DNA of 47,305 bases, from positions 1 to 47,305 of the IMG/VR virus record IMGVR_UViG_3300021479_000028; one strand, 5' to 3'. Source of the DNA: a virus. A program made the translations under genes and the position numbers. Below, piece after piece: positions 1 to 7,260 of this stretch (its first letter is position 1; each line of letters begins with the position of its first letter). Below the pieces are notes generated by a model that worked only from the letters and a program-made list of their open reading frames with translations, was not told the DNA's origin and searched no databases.

Positions 1-142
1 CTTTACCTGAAAGAGTTTTCAATGTATAGGCGTTTGCAGCTACTGAACTCACCACAAAGAGAAGACTCCAAAATATCCAGCTCTCTGGGGTTTCTACGTC
101 GTAATGGTCTGCCAAAATGTCAGTTATCCAGCTATTACTCAT
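1..142 (-). CDS. DUF3987-like replicative ATPase, N-terminal part (gene cut by the window edge)
   Basis: The ATG at 142-140 overlaps the stop of the upstream gene as ATGA, and 47 codons run to the window edge without a stop. The peptide contains a hydrophobic helix (residues about 22-36) followed by AYTLKTLSGK, the layout that precedes the P-loop in DUF3987-type phage helicase/primase ATPases. The missing remainder is present at the opposite end of the window (47305-46213), where the reading frame resumes with YPNVYIILLGDSGKGKG. One base is missing if the two ends are joined directly. The full protein would be about 411 aa. The role in replication is inferred from the family and from the neighbouring polymerase operon. 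Confidence 0.8.
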   Translation of the reverse strand, partial: MSNSWITDILADHYDVETPESWIFWSLLFVVSSVAANAYTLKTLSGK

Positions 143-300
143 GAAGCATCATTTAACTTCGCAAGGAGTTTGTGATAGAGTTTAAATTGCGATGCTTCTA
201 ATTCTGCTGAAATCGGCTGAGTTGAACTTAAAGAGTAGACTATAATTTTTAATTCTTCTATTGTTAAAGATAAGATGATTTTACGTTCAGAACCTTCCAA
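139..300 (-). CDS. Small hypothetical protein, 53 aa, TTG start
   Basis: A TTG start at 300-298 follows a good ribosome site (GAGAGGG) that lies inside the end of the previous gene. The reading frame runs 53 codons and ends with an ATGA overlap onto the DUF3987-like ATPase gene. The product begins MEGSERKIILSLTIEELK and is predicted to be largely helical, with no recognisable domain. The tight coupling on both sides is the main reason to call it real. The function is unknown. Confidence 0.65.
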   Translation of the reverse strand: MEGSERKIILSLTIEELKIIVYSLSSTQPISAELEASQFKLYHKLLAKLNDAS

Positions 301-517
301 TTTTCCCTCTCTGAAGTGCTAAGTTATAAAGTTTTTCAAATACGTCTGAAGGGGTATTCTGACCTGCATTGCCTATAGTTATTACATGAAAGTTTCTTTT
401 AAACAATAGTTCATTTATCGAATTCGGATAAAAGTACTGGCTTTTATCGAGATTTTGACCTCTAGCCCATCTGTAAGCTTCCAATTCGTTCTCGGCAATG
501 ATGCATATGCGCGTCAT
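287..517 (-). CDS. Conserved-looking small phage protein, 76 aa
   Basis: The product starts MTRICIIAENELEAYRWA and ends LALQRGKIGRF. An alternating beta/alpha pattern (ICIIAENE, HVITIGNAG) suggests a small open alpha/beta fold. I do not recognise a catalytic motif. The ATG forms an ATGA overlap with the gene upstream (stop at 516-514), and the 3' end overlaps the TTG-start gene downstream by 14 bases. Both are typical of this leftward early operon. Confidence 0.75.
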   Translation of the reverse strand: MTRICIIAENELEAYRWARGQNLDKSQYFYPNSINELLFKRNFHVITIGNAGQNTPSDVFEKLYNLALQRGKIGRF

Positions 518-678
518 TTTTCTTCCTTGCCGTAAGTCTTGAAAAATGTATCTAACTTTCTAAATAATTCAATTATTAATGGATCGAATTCATGACTTAT
601 ATAACCAGCTCTTTTAAAGAGAAAAGAATACAAAGCCCAAGCTTCATCACCATTTAAAAGGAAGTTAGGATTACTCAT
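514..678 (-). CDS. Small hypothetical protein, 54 aa
   Basis: The start chosen is the ATG at 678-676. It has a GGAGAAAGA ribosome site and an ATGA overlap with the upstream stop. An in-frame ATG 39 bases further upstream would overlap the neighbour by 43 bases and lacks a site. The product (MSNPNFLLNGDEAWALYSFL...) is acidic/aromatic and helical, with no recognised domain. It ends in an ATGA overlap with the next gene. Confidence 0.7.
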   Translation of the reverse strand: MSNPNFLLNGDEAWALYSFLFKRAGYISHEFDPLIIELFRKLDTFFKTYGKEEK

Positions 679-875
679 TCTTTCTCCAGATGAATTCTGA
701 GTCTTTGAGCTGAACACGTTATTGGAATCTTGTGTAAGATATCATATAATTCAATTTCTATTATATCACTAACAGCATGTTCTGTAACCTTAGCACCATC
801 TTTGTGAATGTATTGAGTTATTCCTGTGTCAAATCCTGTTCTAATATCTATCTCCATCAACTTCACTTTAATCAC
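675..875 (-). CDS. Small hypothetical protein, 66 aa, GTG start
   Basis: The start is placed at GTG 875-873 because a strong site (GGAAGAAGG) sits seven bases upstream, at the very end of the preceding HNH gene. An earlier ATG at 929 would overlap that gene by 50 bases. The product (MIKVKLMEIDIRTGFDTGI...) alternates beta strands and polar turns and ends with a basic/acidic helix. No domain is recognised. It is translationally close to both neighbours. Confidence 0.7.
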   Translation of the reverse strand: MIKVKLMEIDIRTGFDTGITQYIHKDGAKVTEHAVSDIIEIELYDILHKIPITCSAQRLRIHLEKE

Positions 876-879
876 AACT

Positions 880-1386
880 TCACCTTCTTCCTTTATGATT
901 ACACATTGGACACCATCTTCTAATTTCACCTCTATTAGGTCCAGTTTTAGTTATTCTTCTCCTGTATTCAGAACCGCATGATGGACAATGTGTTTTATTC
1001 GCATGATGATGTCCTCCATCTCTAACTTTATCAAATTCATTTTCTGATGCAGTTCCTGATTTTAGGTGTTCTGGATTAAAGCAAGCTTTACTACACTTAG
1101 GCCCATGCCTAGAATCCCACTTATCATCATAATTAAGATTATGATATATGCATATAACTATTCTATGTAACAGTGAATATTTACCATTGATTGTAACTTG
1201 AATATATCCATTACCACTAGGAGACTTTTCTGTTGGAATCCAGCAACCATTGTCATTTGTAATTTTAGGAATAGATTCAATAGCCCCTTTTGTTAGTTCA
1301 TTTAATCTAATCCCATCTTTGTATGTTCTTAATGGAATTCCCTTAAATTGCCTTCTTACTATTTCTGCTTTTGATAGTGATGGCAT
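880..1386 (-). CDS. HNH endonuclease with C-terminal zinc ribbon (copy 1)
   Basis: The 168-aa protein has the core of phage HNH nucleases: an LHR segment near residue 74, then DSRHGPKCSKACFNPEHL around 90-107, then GTASEN. A C-terminal zinc ribbon follows (CPSC near 134-137, CPMC near 160-163). Such proteins are usually free-standing homing-type nucleases. The gene starts in a TAATG overlap with the polymerase stop codon, so it is coupled to that gene. It is one of three paralogues in this operon, alongside 7898-8350 and 9269-9727. All share the GCWIP N-terminal segment, the HNH core and the ribbon. Confidence 0.9.
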   Translation of the reverse strand: MPSLSKAEIVRRQFKGIPLRTYKDGIRLNELTKGAIESIPKITNDNGCWIPTEKSPSGNGYIQVTINGKYSLLHRIVICIYHNLNYDDKWDSRHGPKCSKACFNPEHLKSGTASENEFDKVRDGGHHHANKTHCPSCGSEYRRRITKTGPNRGEIRRWCPMCNHKGRR

Positions 1387-3863
1387 TATAACTTTACTTT
1401 GTGAAATTCTGCATAGTTTGTCTCACTCACTTCTATTTCACATGGAATAATAAGATCTACGTCTCGTTTGAGAGAACAGTAAGTCCTAAAATCAATAGAA
1501 GTTTCCATATGCTTCTTCATTAGTAATGCATATGGCTTCCAGTTGTTAGCTGGAGCCTGAAGAGTTAAAGAGTCATGTTTTTCTTCTGACCACAAAACCT
1601 CAGCGTCACCATTGAGTTCTTCATCTATTTTTAGAGCGGCTCCTTGGACTAAATGAGCTACGGCTCGCTGTGGTATATTTGCATACGCCTCACCGTATAA
1701 ACTATCATCCATTCTGCCGTTGAAGATTCTTGGAGCACCCATTGTATCTATTAATAGTCTAGATGAATCTATACAATCCTTTATCTGAGCGTGGAACACG
1801 CCTCTCACTTTTGGACTTGCTGCATGAAACAATTCAAGCATTTGTCCTGCCTTCCACTCACTAATGTCCATATTAATTTCATATTTTTGAGCATCCGTAT
1901 TGAATGTGAGCATAAATGTATGTTTTTTCATATCGTAGTTTGACGCGTGCCTAGTCTTTTTTCCTGTAAATCTTTCAGCACCATCTTTCGGCAGATTATC
2001 TACAATTACATCGTGAAATGATTCTGATAATTCCAGCCGCTGAGTGTATCCGAATATCAATCCAGCAGTTCTACGATGAACATCTACAGTGTCGAATGCT
2101 TTTAATAATTCCCAATCTTCACTTAAAACTGCTACTACTCTGGCTTCTGCTTGACTAGCGTCCGCTGATATGATAACTTTTCCTTCATCAGCAATGAACA
2201 TTGATTTAATATCTTTACCTAATCGTCCATGTGCTGAGATTGTATGGTCTGCCAATCCGATCTTTTTAGGTCTGAGCGGCTTTTTAAGAATTCCAGTAGA
2301 GCTGCGGCACGTCTCTGTTGCGATTATATTATATGCGCTCTTACATCGACCATCATAGTCTGGTGAGAAGTTTATCTGACGACTCTTTTGATCTCTAATT
2401 CGTCTTTCTTCGAGGATTTCATTCAGGATTTCTTTCTGTTCTTTTTTCTTGCAGCTACTCATTAATGAAATGATTGTATCTTCACTCGTTGGGTCTCTTT
2501 TTCTAGCCTTGAACTTCATTACTTGATATAGAAGTCTATGCATTTGTGGATAACTCTTTACGTTAATCTCGTCACCAATTGCCACAACCAGTTTCTCATG
2601 CACTTCTCTTTGCATCGCAGAGTATTTCTTTAACAACTCATGCTTACGTTTGAAATCAATCTTCTTGCCTGTCATCTGTAATTTTAAATAGAATTTATGT
2701 TTAGCCATCATGTACTTGTAATAATAATCTACTAGAGGAACCTTAAATTGTTCCTGCATTTCATACAGGTCTTTTTCCTGAGCCTCATCAACCTCGAACT
2801 CTACCGCGCAGTCTTTCGCGTTATATAATAGCAGTTTATCAAATTTAACTTTGCCTAATTTGAAATCTTTGCCTTCCTCTTTATAAAATGGCTCACGCGT
2901 CCATATTGAACTGACAACGTGCAACTTCTTAATCGGTAATTCTGGAAATATTACACGTGTTTTAATCAGAGTATCAGAATATACATTGGGGCATTCAAAG
3001 CCCATCAGACCTAATTTGAACTCATCGTAAAGAAAGTTGTGACCAATGATTTTAATTCGGCGGAGCCGTTCATCTATTATTCTCCAACATTCTTCTAACT
3101 CATTATCGCCCATATCAGTAAGAACGTGAGAACCAATATGCCGTAATAAAGGAACAGATATTGCATGTCGCTTGTTGAAAGCAAATCCAACACAAACAGG
3201 TACACAATTAATAGACTCAATATCCACAGCCGCCTTGTCGAGTTTTTCGTATTCACGGAAGAACCTATGCGCTTCCAGCGAGTTATGTATCACTCTCAGC
3301 TCCCGCTGAGGAAGATTCAATTCAGCCGTTAATGATTCCTCAATGGCTCTGATAACATCTGCTTGAATTATTTTATTCCAAACGAACGACAGTCCGCCTT
3401 TGCTCTCGTCATCTTCTGTCGCTCCGCGAGAAAACAATGCGGCTGGATGTATTGTCGGGACTACTTTCGTAATGCCGTCTCTAGCTGTGATAATAGACCC
3501 ACGATAATTAAGAATACCAGTAACACTACAAGTGGCTTGTAAAGCGAGATCACCCACTGCGAGAATACAATTAGGATGAAGTTTATTGATTTCATTTGTC
3601 CACAACTCTTCTACTGATTTCTCTATTGAAATGTCGATTAGGTGGAGTTTCTTTAAATCATTGTAAGGTGGTCTAAATTTAACTACATTCGTAATGTAAA
3701 CGTCGGAACGTCTAATTCCGGCTTTGAATAAATAATCATCAAGCATCTTTCCAGTAGGACCGACAAAAGGGATTTGAGCCTCATCTTCATATTTTCCTGG
3801 TGCTTCGCCAATTATCATTAATTTTGGGTCTACAGGTCCACAGCCAGGGACATACTGTGGCAT
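1386..3863 (-). CDS. Uracil-DNA glycosylase / 3'-5' exonuclease / family A DNA polymerase fusion
   Basis: The 825-aa protein has three modules. Residues 1-170 are a family-4-like uracil-DNA glycosylase: GEAPGKYED (19-27), PFVGPTGK (32-39), TNVVKFRPP (58-66) and the HPAALF catalytic loop (139-144). The usual N-terminal cysteine pair for an Fe-S cluster is not present. Residues about 205-360 are a DnaQ-type proofreading exonuclease with D214-I-E216, GHNFLYDEF (274-282) and Y347-x3-D351. Residues about 370-825 are a PolA polymerase with motif A around D568 (SADASQAEARV), a motif-B-like GKKTRHASNYD (634-644) and motif C HDS (763-765) where HDE is usual. This is the likely replicative polymerase. 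It follows a zinc-ribbon gene through a TAATG overlap. Confidence 0.95.
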   Translation of the reverse strand: MPQYVPGCGPVDPKLMIIGEAPGKYEDEAQIPFVGPTGKMLDDYLFKAGIRRSDVYITNVVKFRPPYNDLKKLHLIDISIEKSVEELWTNEINKLHPNCILAVGDLALQATCSVTGILNYRGSIITARDGITKVVPTIHPAALFSRGATEDDESKGGLSFVWNKIIQADVIRAIEESLTAELNLPQRELRVIHNSLEAHRFFREYEKLDKAAVDIESINCVPVCVGFAFNKRHAISVPLLRHIGSHVLTDMGDNELEECWRIIDERLRRIKIIGHNFLYDEFKLGLMGFECPNVYSDTLIKTRVIFPELPIKKLHVVSSIWTREPFYKEEGKDFKLGKVKFDKLLLYNAKDCAVEFEVDEAQEKDLYEMQEQFKVPLVDYYYKYMMAKHKFYLKLQMTGKKIDFKRKHELLKKYSAMQREVHEKLVVAIGDEINVKSYPQMHRLLYQVMKFKARKRDPTSEDTIISLMSSCKKKEQKEILNEILEERRIRDQKSRQINFSPDYDGRCKSAYNIIATETCRSSTGILKKPLRPKKIGLADHTISAHGRLGKDIKSMFIADEGKVIISADASQAEARVVAVLSEDWELLKAFDTVDVHRRTAGLIFGYTQRLELSESFHDVIVDNLPKDGAERFTGKKTRHASNYDMKKHTFMLTFNTDAQKYEINMDISEWKAGQMLELFHAASPKVRGVFHAQIKDCIDSSRLLIDTMGAPRIFNGRMDDSLYGEAYANIPQRAVAHLVQGAALKIDEELNGDAEVLWSEEKHDSLTLQAPANNWKPYALLMKKHMETSIDFRTYCSLKRDVDLIIPCEIEVSETNYAEFHKVKL

Positions 3864-4033
3864 TAGTCTACTATTTCACCATCTGAATCATAGTAATAGT
3901 TATCATAGTCATCATACTCTTCATGGAAACGTATCACTTTATCATATCTCTCACATTTTGTATTTAAACACACTAAATCATTATTATTTATAGTAAATAA
4001 GTGTTTGCCGCAAGCGACACATTCAGTTCTCAT
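3863..4033 (-). CDS. Zinc-ribbon mini-protein, 56 aa
   Basis: A 56-codon frame is bounded by an ATGA overlap upstream and a TAATG overlap with the polymerase start. The product begins MRTECVACGKHLF and carries C5-x2-C8 and C22-x4-C27. An acidic/tyrosine-rich tail follows (residues about 38-56). It is probably a small metal-binding adaptor. The acidic tail could mimic nucleic acid or contact the polymerase, but this is inference from position only. Confidence 0.75.
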   Translation of the reverse strand: MRTECVACGKHLFTINNNDLVCLNTKCERYDKVIRFHEEYDDYDNYYYDSDGEIVD

Positions 4034-4284
4034 TCCTCAAGCTCTCGTTCTTTCTTCTTCATCCTTACGAAACTAAGAGCCTCATATTGACAATCAAACT
4101 GCTCTAAATCATAAACCTTAGATTCTCTAGAAATTAACAAATCCTCACTAACACTTCCTACACTTCTTCTGAGAGCTTTAGCAGTTTGATTCAAAGTCCA
4201 TTTTTTAGTATCATTTAGCAATCTTTGTCTTCTATGATACTCTGCTGTCTCTTTCGCTTTCTTAAGCCAATCTGGTTCTCTCAT
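4030..4284 (-). CDS. Small helix-turn-helix-like protein, 84 aa
   Basis: The protein is strongly basic and helical. Residues about 27-50 (WTLNQTAKALRRSVGSVSED) fit a helix-turn-helix of the kind found in small phage DNA-binding proteins. Its ATG lies just nine bases from the 3' end of the tRNA-Leu gene. It ends in an ATGA overlap with the zinc-ribbon gene. A role as a regulator is plausible but not proven. Confidence 0.7.
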   Translation of the reverse strand: MREPDWLKKAKETAEYHRRQRLLNDTKKWTLNQTAKALRRSVGSVSEDLLISRESKVYDLEQFDCQYEALSFVRMKKKERELEE

Positions 4285-4292
4285 TGGAAAAA

Positions 4293-4374
4293 TCCCGGCA
4301 GAGGGAGTCGAACCCTCAAGCCTTTTGGGCGGCAGATTTTAAGTCTGCTGTGTTTGCCATTTCACCATGCCGGG
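4293..4374 (-). tRNA. tRNA-Leu (anticodon UAA)
   Basis: On the minus strand the 82-nt sequence folds as a type II tRNA. The acceptor stem is CCCGGCA/TGCCGGG with discriminator A. The D stem is GTG/CAC. The anticodon stem is GCAGA/TCTGC around loop CTTAAAA (anticodon TAA). There is an extended variable arm, and the T stem is GAGGG/CCCTC with loop TTCGACT. CCA is not encoded. It sits inside the early operon and would read UUA leucine codons, which suit an AT-rich phage. Confidence 0.95.
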
Positions 4375-4386
4375 AATGCCATTTAA

Positions 4387-4620
4387 TCACTCATTACGAG
4401 CTATAGCAGCATTAGCATAAAAGATAGATTCCTCAAGATGTGTAATAGCTAAACTCTGTTCTCTAGAAGGTGGAGTGTTCTTTATGATATCGTAGGCTAG
4501 TTGTTTAGCTTGATCTCTAAGTCTAACATATCTTTCCGGCTGATCATCTTTAGGAGCATGATAGGTGAATGTCTTTTCTAGCTGTTCACCCATCTTCGTA
4601 GCTATTTCATAGTTATTCAT
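4387..4620 (-). CDS. acb2: Acb2-like cyclic-oligonucleotide sponge (anti-CBASS)
   Basis: The 77-aa protein matches the small helical Acb2 family (Acb2/Tad1-type hairpin proteins, including T4 Vs.4) in its signatures. These are FTYHAPKDDQPERY (residues about 18-31), an arginine/lysine helix, then PPSREQSLAITHLEES and a C-terminal FYANAAIARNE. Characterised members form hexamers that sequester the cyclic di- and trinucleotides made by bacterial CBASS immunity, blocking effector activation. The assignment rests on motif memory, not on an alignment. Its place in the early operon fits a counter-defence role. No other known anti-defence gene is recognised beside it. Confidence 0.85.
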   Translation of the reverse strand: MNNYEIATKMGEQLEKTFTYHAPKDDQPERYVRLRDQAKQLAYDIIKNTPPSREQSLAITHLEESIFYANAAIARNE

Positions 4621-4627
4621 TTTAATC

Positions 4628-5026
4628 TTACGCTGCTAGCGGCTTGAAATCAGCCACGTCATTATATTCGTTACCACGGTTACTCTTTCCTCTCTTTACA
4701 TAAACCATCAGCTTGTGGCCCACTGTTTGCTCGAATAAATCCATACTAATCTTATAGTTACCTTTCTCATCCTTTGGAAACTTCATCGTAGCAAAGAAGT
4801 CTTTAGCAAATCCCCAAGCCGTTTCGTTAAAAAGTCTCTTTATTTCTGCACCCTTAGCTTCGCCATCAAGAACTCTAAACCAAAAAGTAATGTTAGTGGA
4901 ACCTGGATTCTTGGCATCATCAGATGCTTCAGATTCCTCTACTTTAATTACTTCTACAGGATGCCATCCAACTGGCAGCAAATCGCCTCGTTTGAGATCT
5001 TCTGGTGTGACAATCCAAGATTTCAT
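4628..5026 (-). CDS. DUF669/SSB-like single-strand DNA-binding protein (putative)
   Basis: The 132-aa protein has the layout of phage DUF669-type OB-fold proteins: an early GDLLPVGWHPVEVIKV segment, then ITFWFRVLDGEAKGAEIKRLF, and a C-terminal Lys/Arg patch (MVYVKRGKSNRGNEY). Genes of this type commonly sit next to a Sak4/RecA-like ATPase, as here (5041-5925), with only 14 bases between them. The likely role is coating single-stranded DNA for annealing or strand exchange. The ribosome site is AAAGGA before ATG 5026. The family assignment is moderate, as no catalytic motif exists to confirm it. Confidence 0.65.
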   Translation of the reverse strand: MKSWIVTPEDLKRGDLLPVGWHPVEVIKVEESEASDDAKNPGSTNITFWFRVLDGEAKGAEIKRLFNETAWGFAKDFFATMKFPKDEKGNYKISMDLFEQTVGHKLMVYVKRGKSNRGNEYNDVADFKPLAA

Positions 5027-5040
5027 TGTTGTTTTCCTTT

Positions 5041-5925
5041 TCAGACTTTCCAGGCTGGCGTTTCAGTTGCGTTAGTTTTCTTAAATGGATTGTTGGTGAG
5101 TTCTTTTGGTTCTTTTGGTTCTACACCTCTCGATTTATCAAGCAAATCTTTCCAAACTTCATAAAATAGTTTTCCAGTAATATCAAACTCTTTAACATAA
5201 TCTCCTAGTAATGGTGATTTAGCATATTCATCTCCAACAGCTTCTGTGTTAACAATATATTTTTTAGAACCTTTACCATCACTATAATCAGACTGTTGTG
5301 AGAAGTGATAAATCTCTGTGAAGCTTCCTGGCACCATGCTTGCGACTTTACTTCCATAAGATACTATTGGATTAGTTTTGTCTACTCTTATTGATGCCCC
5401 AGTTCCCGTGACTGCTATTCCAGATAAAGGGTGCGCTGTCCATATTTTATGACATGGCAGGTTGCGGCTGAGATCAATACACTGACTCACTAGAGAAGTC
5501 TCAACTTTATATTCATCGAAACTCGGAATCACATCTTTCATCTTCTTCATAAGTCTTTTATTTTTACCAAAATTAAGAGACCAGTTAACTGCACTAGAAG
5601 TCATGAATGTAATGGAATCATTGATTATCGCAAAATATCTACAGTCATTCGTGAACTCAATAATCTTATTAAGATAATCTCCTGCATTAGAAGAATCGTA
5701 TACGTCGTATTCAATATTGTCCAGAATCTTCTTCGCCAGCGCTCCGAAGCGTCGCTCTGTAAAAAAGGTCGTTAACTCAACTGGTGAAGATTTATCCCAA
5801 TAGGCTAGATAAACTGGTCCTTCCATTGCGAACGATGCTGCTGCGAGCGTTTTGCCGAAACCTGGAGATGATTTGAATAGAAAAGAGATATTGTTTGGAG
5901 TTCCTATTGAACTTGCTTTTGCCAT
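5041..5925 (-). CDS. Sak4/RecA-like recombination ATPase
   Basis: The 294-aa protein has a Walker A loop at residues 18-26 (KSSPGFGKT). A Walker B-like strand lies at about 97-104 (YFAIINDS), ending in Asp-Ser as in the AAA_24/Sak4 group of single-domain RecA-like phage ATPases. These promote single-strand annealing or strand exchange with a partner SSB, and the adjacent DUF669-like gene fits that pairing. The C-terminus contains NNPFKK, a short motif echoed in the protein encoded at 13214-14020. The start ATG is in a TAATG overlap with the upstream stop. Confidence 0.85.
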   Translation of the reverse strand: MAKASSIGTPNNISFLFKSSPGFGKTLAAASFAMEGPVYLAYWDKSSPVELTTFFTERRFGALAKKILDNIEYDVYDSSNAGDYLNKIIEFTNDCRYFAIINDSITFMTSSAVNWSLNFGKNKRLMKKMKDVIPSFDEYKVETSLVSQCIDLSRNLPCHKIWTAHPLSGIAVTGTGASIRVDKTNPIVSYGSKVASMVPGSFTEIYHFSQQSDYSDGKGSKKYIVNTEAVGDEYAKSPLLGDYVKEFDITGKLFYEVWKDLLDKSRGVEPKEPKELTNNPFKKTNATETPAWKV

Positions 5926-6350
5926 TATCTTGCTGATTCTCTAATATTTGCTGTTACATGGTGTGGTCTGCGTTTGTTTCCTTGTCCTGTTTCTGTATGA
6001 GTGTTACCATGATGTTTAACTCCTAGTCTATTACTAGCTGGAACAGCCTTTAGTACATAATCTCCAGGTTCAAATGCTGCACCTCTATCAAATGCTGTTA
6101 TTTCTCTACCAATAGCACATGGAGTATTAAATCTAACCCATTTATTGCCTCTTTTAACATAAGTTCTAGATATGTGAACTTCAACTTCTGTTTTCAGTTC
6201 ACGTTTTACAGCATTAGCCGCAGCGCAGTTAGCTGGGTCATTCTTTTTGGAACTATTCACATCAGTCTTAGTGATGCAAATATGTAAATCTCTGTCTGCA
6301 TCAATTAGCGGCAATCCCTTATAGAGTTTTAGTTTACGTACCTTTTTCAT
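5925..6350 (-). CDS. Basic hypothetical phage protein, 141 aa
   Basis: The product starts MKKVRKLKLYKGLPLIDADRD, is rich in Lys/Arg and appears mostly beta-stranded. Its C-terminus holds many His/Arg/Asn residues (HHGNTHTETGQGNKRRPHH). It sits between a zinc-ribbon protein and the Sak4-like ATPase and is coupled to the latter by TAATG. A nucleic-acid-binding role is plausible from charge and context, but I do not recognise the family. Confidence 0.8.
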   Translation of the reverse strand: MKKVRKLKLYKGLPLIDADRDLHICITKTDVNSSKKNDPANCAAANAVKRELKTEVEVHISRTYVKRGNKWVRFNTPCAIGREITAFDRGAAFEPGDYVLKAVPASNRLGVKHHGNTHTETGQGNKRRPHHVTANIRESAR

Positions 6351-6752
6351 TTAAATTTCCTCTTCCTTTTCTTGAGCTTTGTGTATTTCCATTTGCATTC
6401 TCTCTGCTAAACTCAATTCTTCTGGTGGAATTTCTCCTTGTTTGAGTTCTCTGTTTAATGGAAACTGTGGATGCATAGACTCTAATAAAAGTGGATCTTG
6501 TAAAATTCCAGGACCAACTTCTATTAATCCATTCTTAGGTTTGTGACACGAGTCACAATGCGGCTTCGCCAACCTTAAACTATATTCTGAAAGAATAAAT
6601 TGTTCTCCACACCGATGACAGATTGACCTTTTGCCAAGTGCGAGCGCAATGTTGGTCTTATATGTACAGTCTGGCAAACAACAAAAGAAAATTGTATTGC
6701 CAGATTTATAACGAAGCCTACGTAACTTATGAATATGAGTGCTTTTAGCCAT
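6351..6752 (-). CDS. Double zinc-ribbon protein, 133 aa
   Basis: The basic N-terminus (MAKSTHIHKLRRLRYKSGN) is followed by cysteine pairs: CCLPDC near residues 24-29, CHRC at 45-48 and CDSC near 66-69. This is enough for one or two structural zinc sites of the type seen in RNA- or DNA-binding adaptor proteins. The C-terminal third is an acidic helix (about residues 108-133). It lies one base from the next gene in the same operon. The specific function is unknown. Confidence 0.8.
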   Translation of the reverse strand: MAKSTHIHKLRRLRYKSGNTIFFCCLPDCTYKTNIALALGKRSICHRCGEQFILSEYSLRLAKPHCDSCHKPKNGLIEVGPGILQDPLLLESMHPQFPLNRELKQGEIPPEELSLAERMQMEIHKAQEKEEEI

Positions 6753-6948
6753 CTGGTTTCACTTCCCGCCAACAATCATCACATACGACATCTCTATTTT
6801 CCATTGATGAGTATGGAAAGAACTTCTTATATTCTTCATTTGCCATCTTCTCATTCCAAGTCTCATCTCTAACTAAGTCAAATATACCTCCACACCAGGC
6901 ACATCTATATTGTCCTTCTTTTACTTCTTCAGGAATGTTCTTTGCCAT
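6745..6948 (-). CDS. Small zinc-ribbon protein, 67 aa
   Basis: The start is taken as ATG 6948 (MAKNIPEEVKEGQYRCAWC) with an AGAAAA site. An upstream in-frame ATG at 7002 would overlap the preceding gene by 74 bases. The product has C15-x2-C18 (CAWCGG) and, after a WNEKMANEEYKKFFP helix, a second CDDC pair near residues 57-60. It probably folds around one zinc ion. It overlaps the 133-aa double-ribbon gene by eight bases. Confidence 0.75.
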   Translation of the reverse strand: MAKNIPEEVKEGQYRCAWCGGIFDLVRDETWNEKMANEEYKKFFPYSSMENRDVVCDDCWREVKPDG

Positions 6949-7117
6949 TTTTCTCTTTTTGTGAGTCAAGCTTGCGAATTCTATGCAACCAATCGCTAGC
7001 ATTCCTAAATTCTATTCTCTTTCCTCCATCATACATATTTAATATTCTAGCATAGTGAGCTTGTAGCTTAATTGACTCTTCTAATGCTTGATAAACTTCA
7101 TCGTATTCAAAGTTCAT
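6929..7117 (-). CDS. Small helical protein, 62 aa
   Basis: The product (MNFEYDEVYQALEESIKLQA...) is helical with a basic second half (GGKRIEFRNASDWLHRIRKL). There is no recognised domain. The start is an ATGA overlap with the small membrane protein gene upstream, and the end overlaps the zinc-ribbon gene by 20 bases. Confidence 0.7.
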   Translation of the reverse strand: MNFEYDEVYQALEESIKLQAHYARILNMYDGGKRIEFRNASDWLHRIRKLDSQKEKNGKEHS

Positions 7118-7260
7118 TTTATTACTCCTCCAAATAAAAGGCTAAATGTAACTAATGCTATTAATATCCATAGTGAGAATGCGATATAATCTAGGCGTTC
7201 TATAATCTTCTTATTCAACTCAATGTTGTCTTTACCTAACTGTATTATTTGGTCATTCAT
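7114..7260 (-). CDS. Small single-pass membrane protein, 48 aa
   Basis: A 48-codon frame starts at ATG 7260-7258 behind a GGAGAG site and ends in an ATGA overlap with the next gene. The N-terminal half is a charged helix (MNDQIIQLGKDNIELNKKII). Residues about 24-45 form a hydrophobic membrane segment (YIAFSLWILIALVTFSLLF). The layout resembles small phage inner-membrane proteins. A holin or superinfection role cannot be decided. Confidence 0.7.
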   Translation of the reverse strand: MNDQIIQLGKDNIELNKKIIERLDYIAFSLWILIALVTFSLLFGGVIK

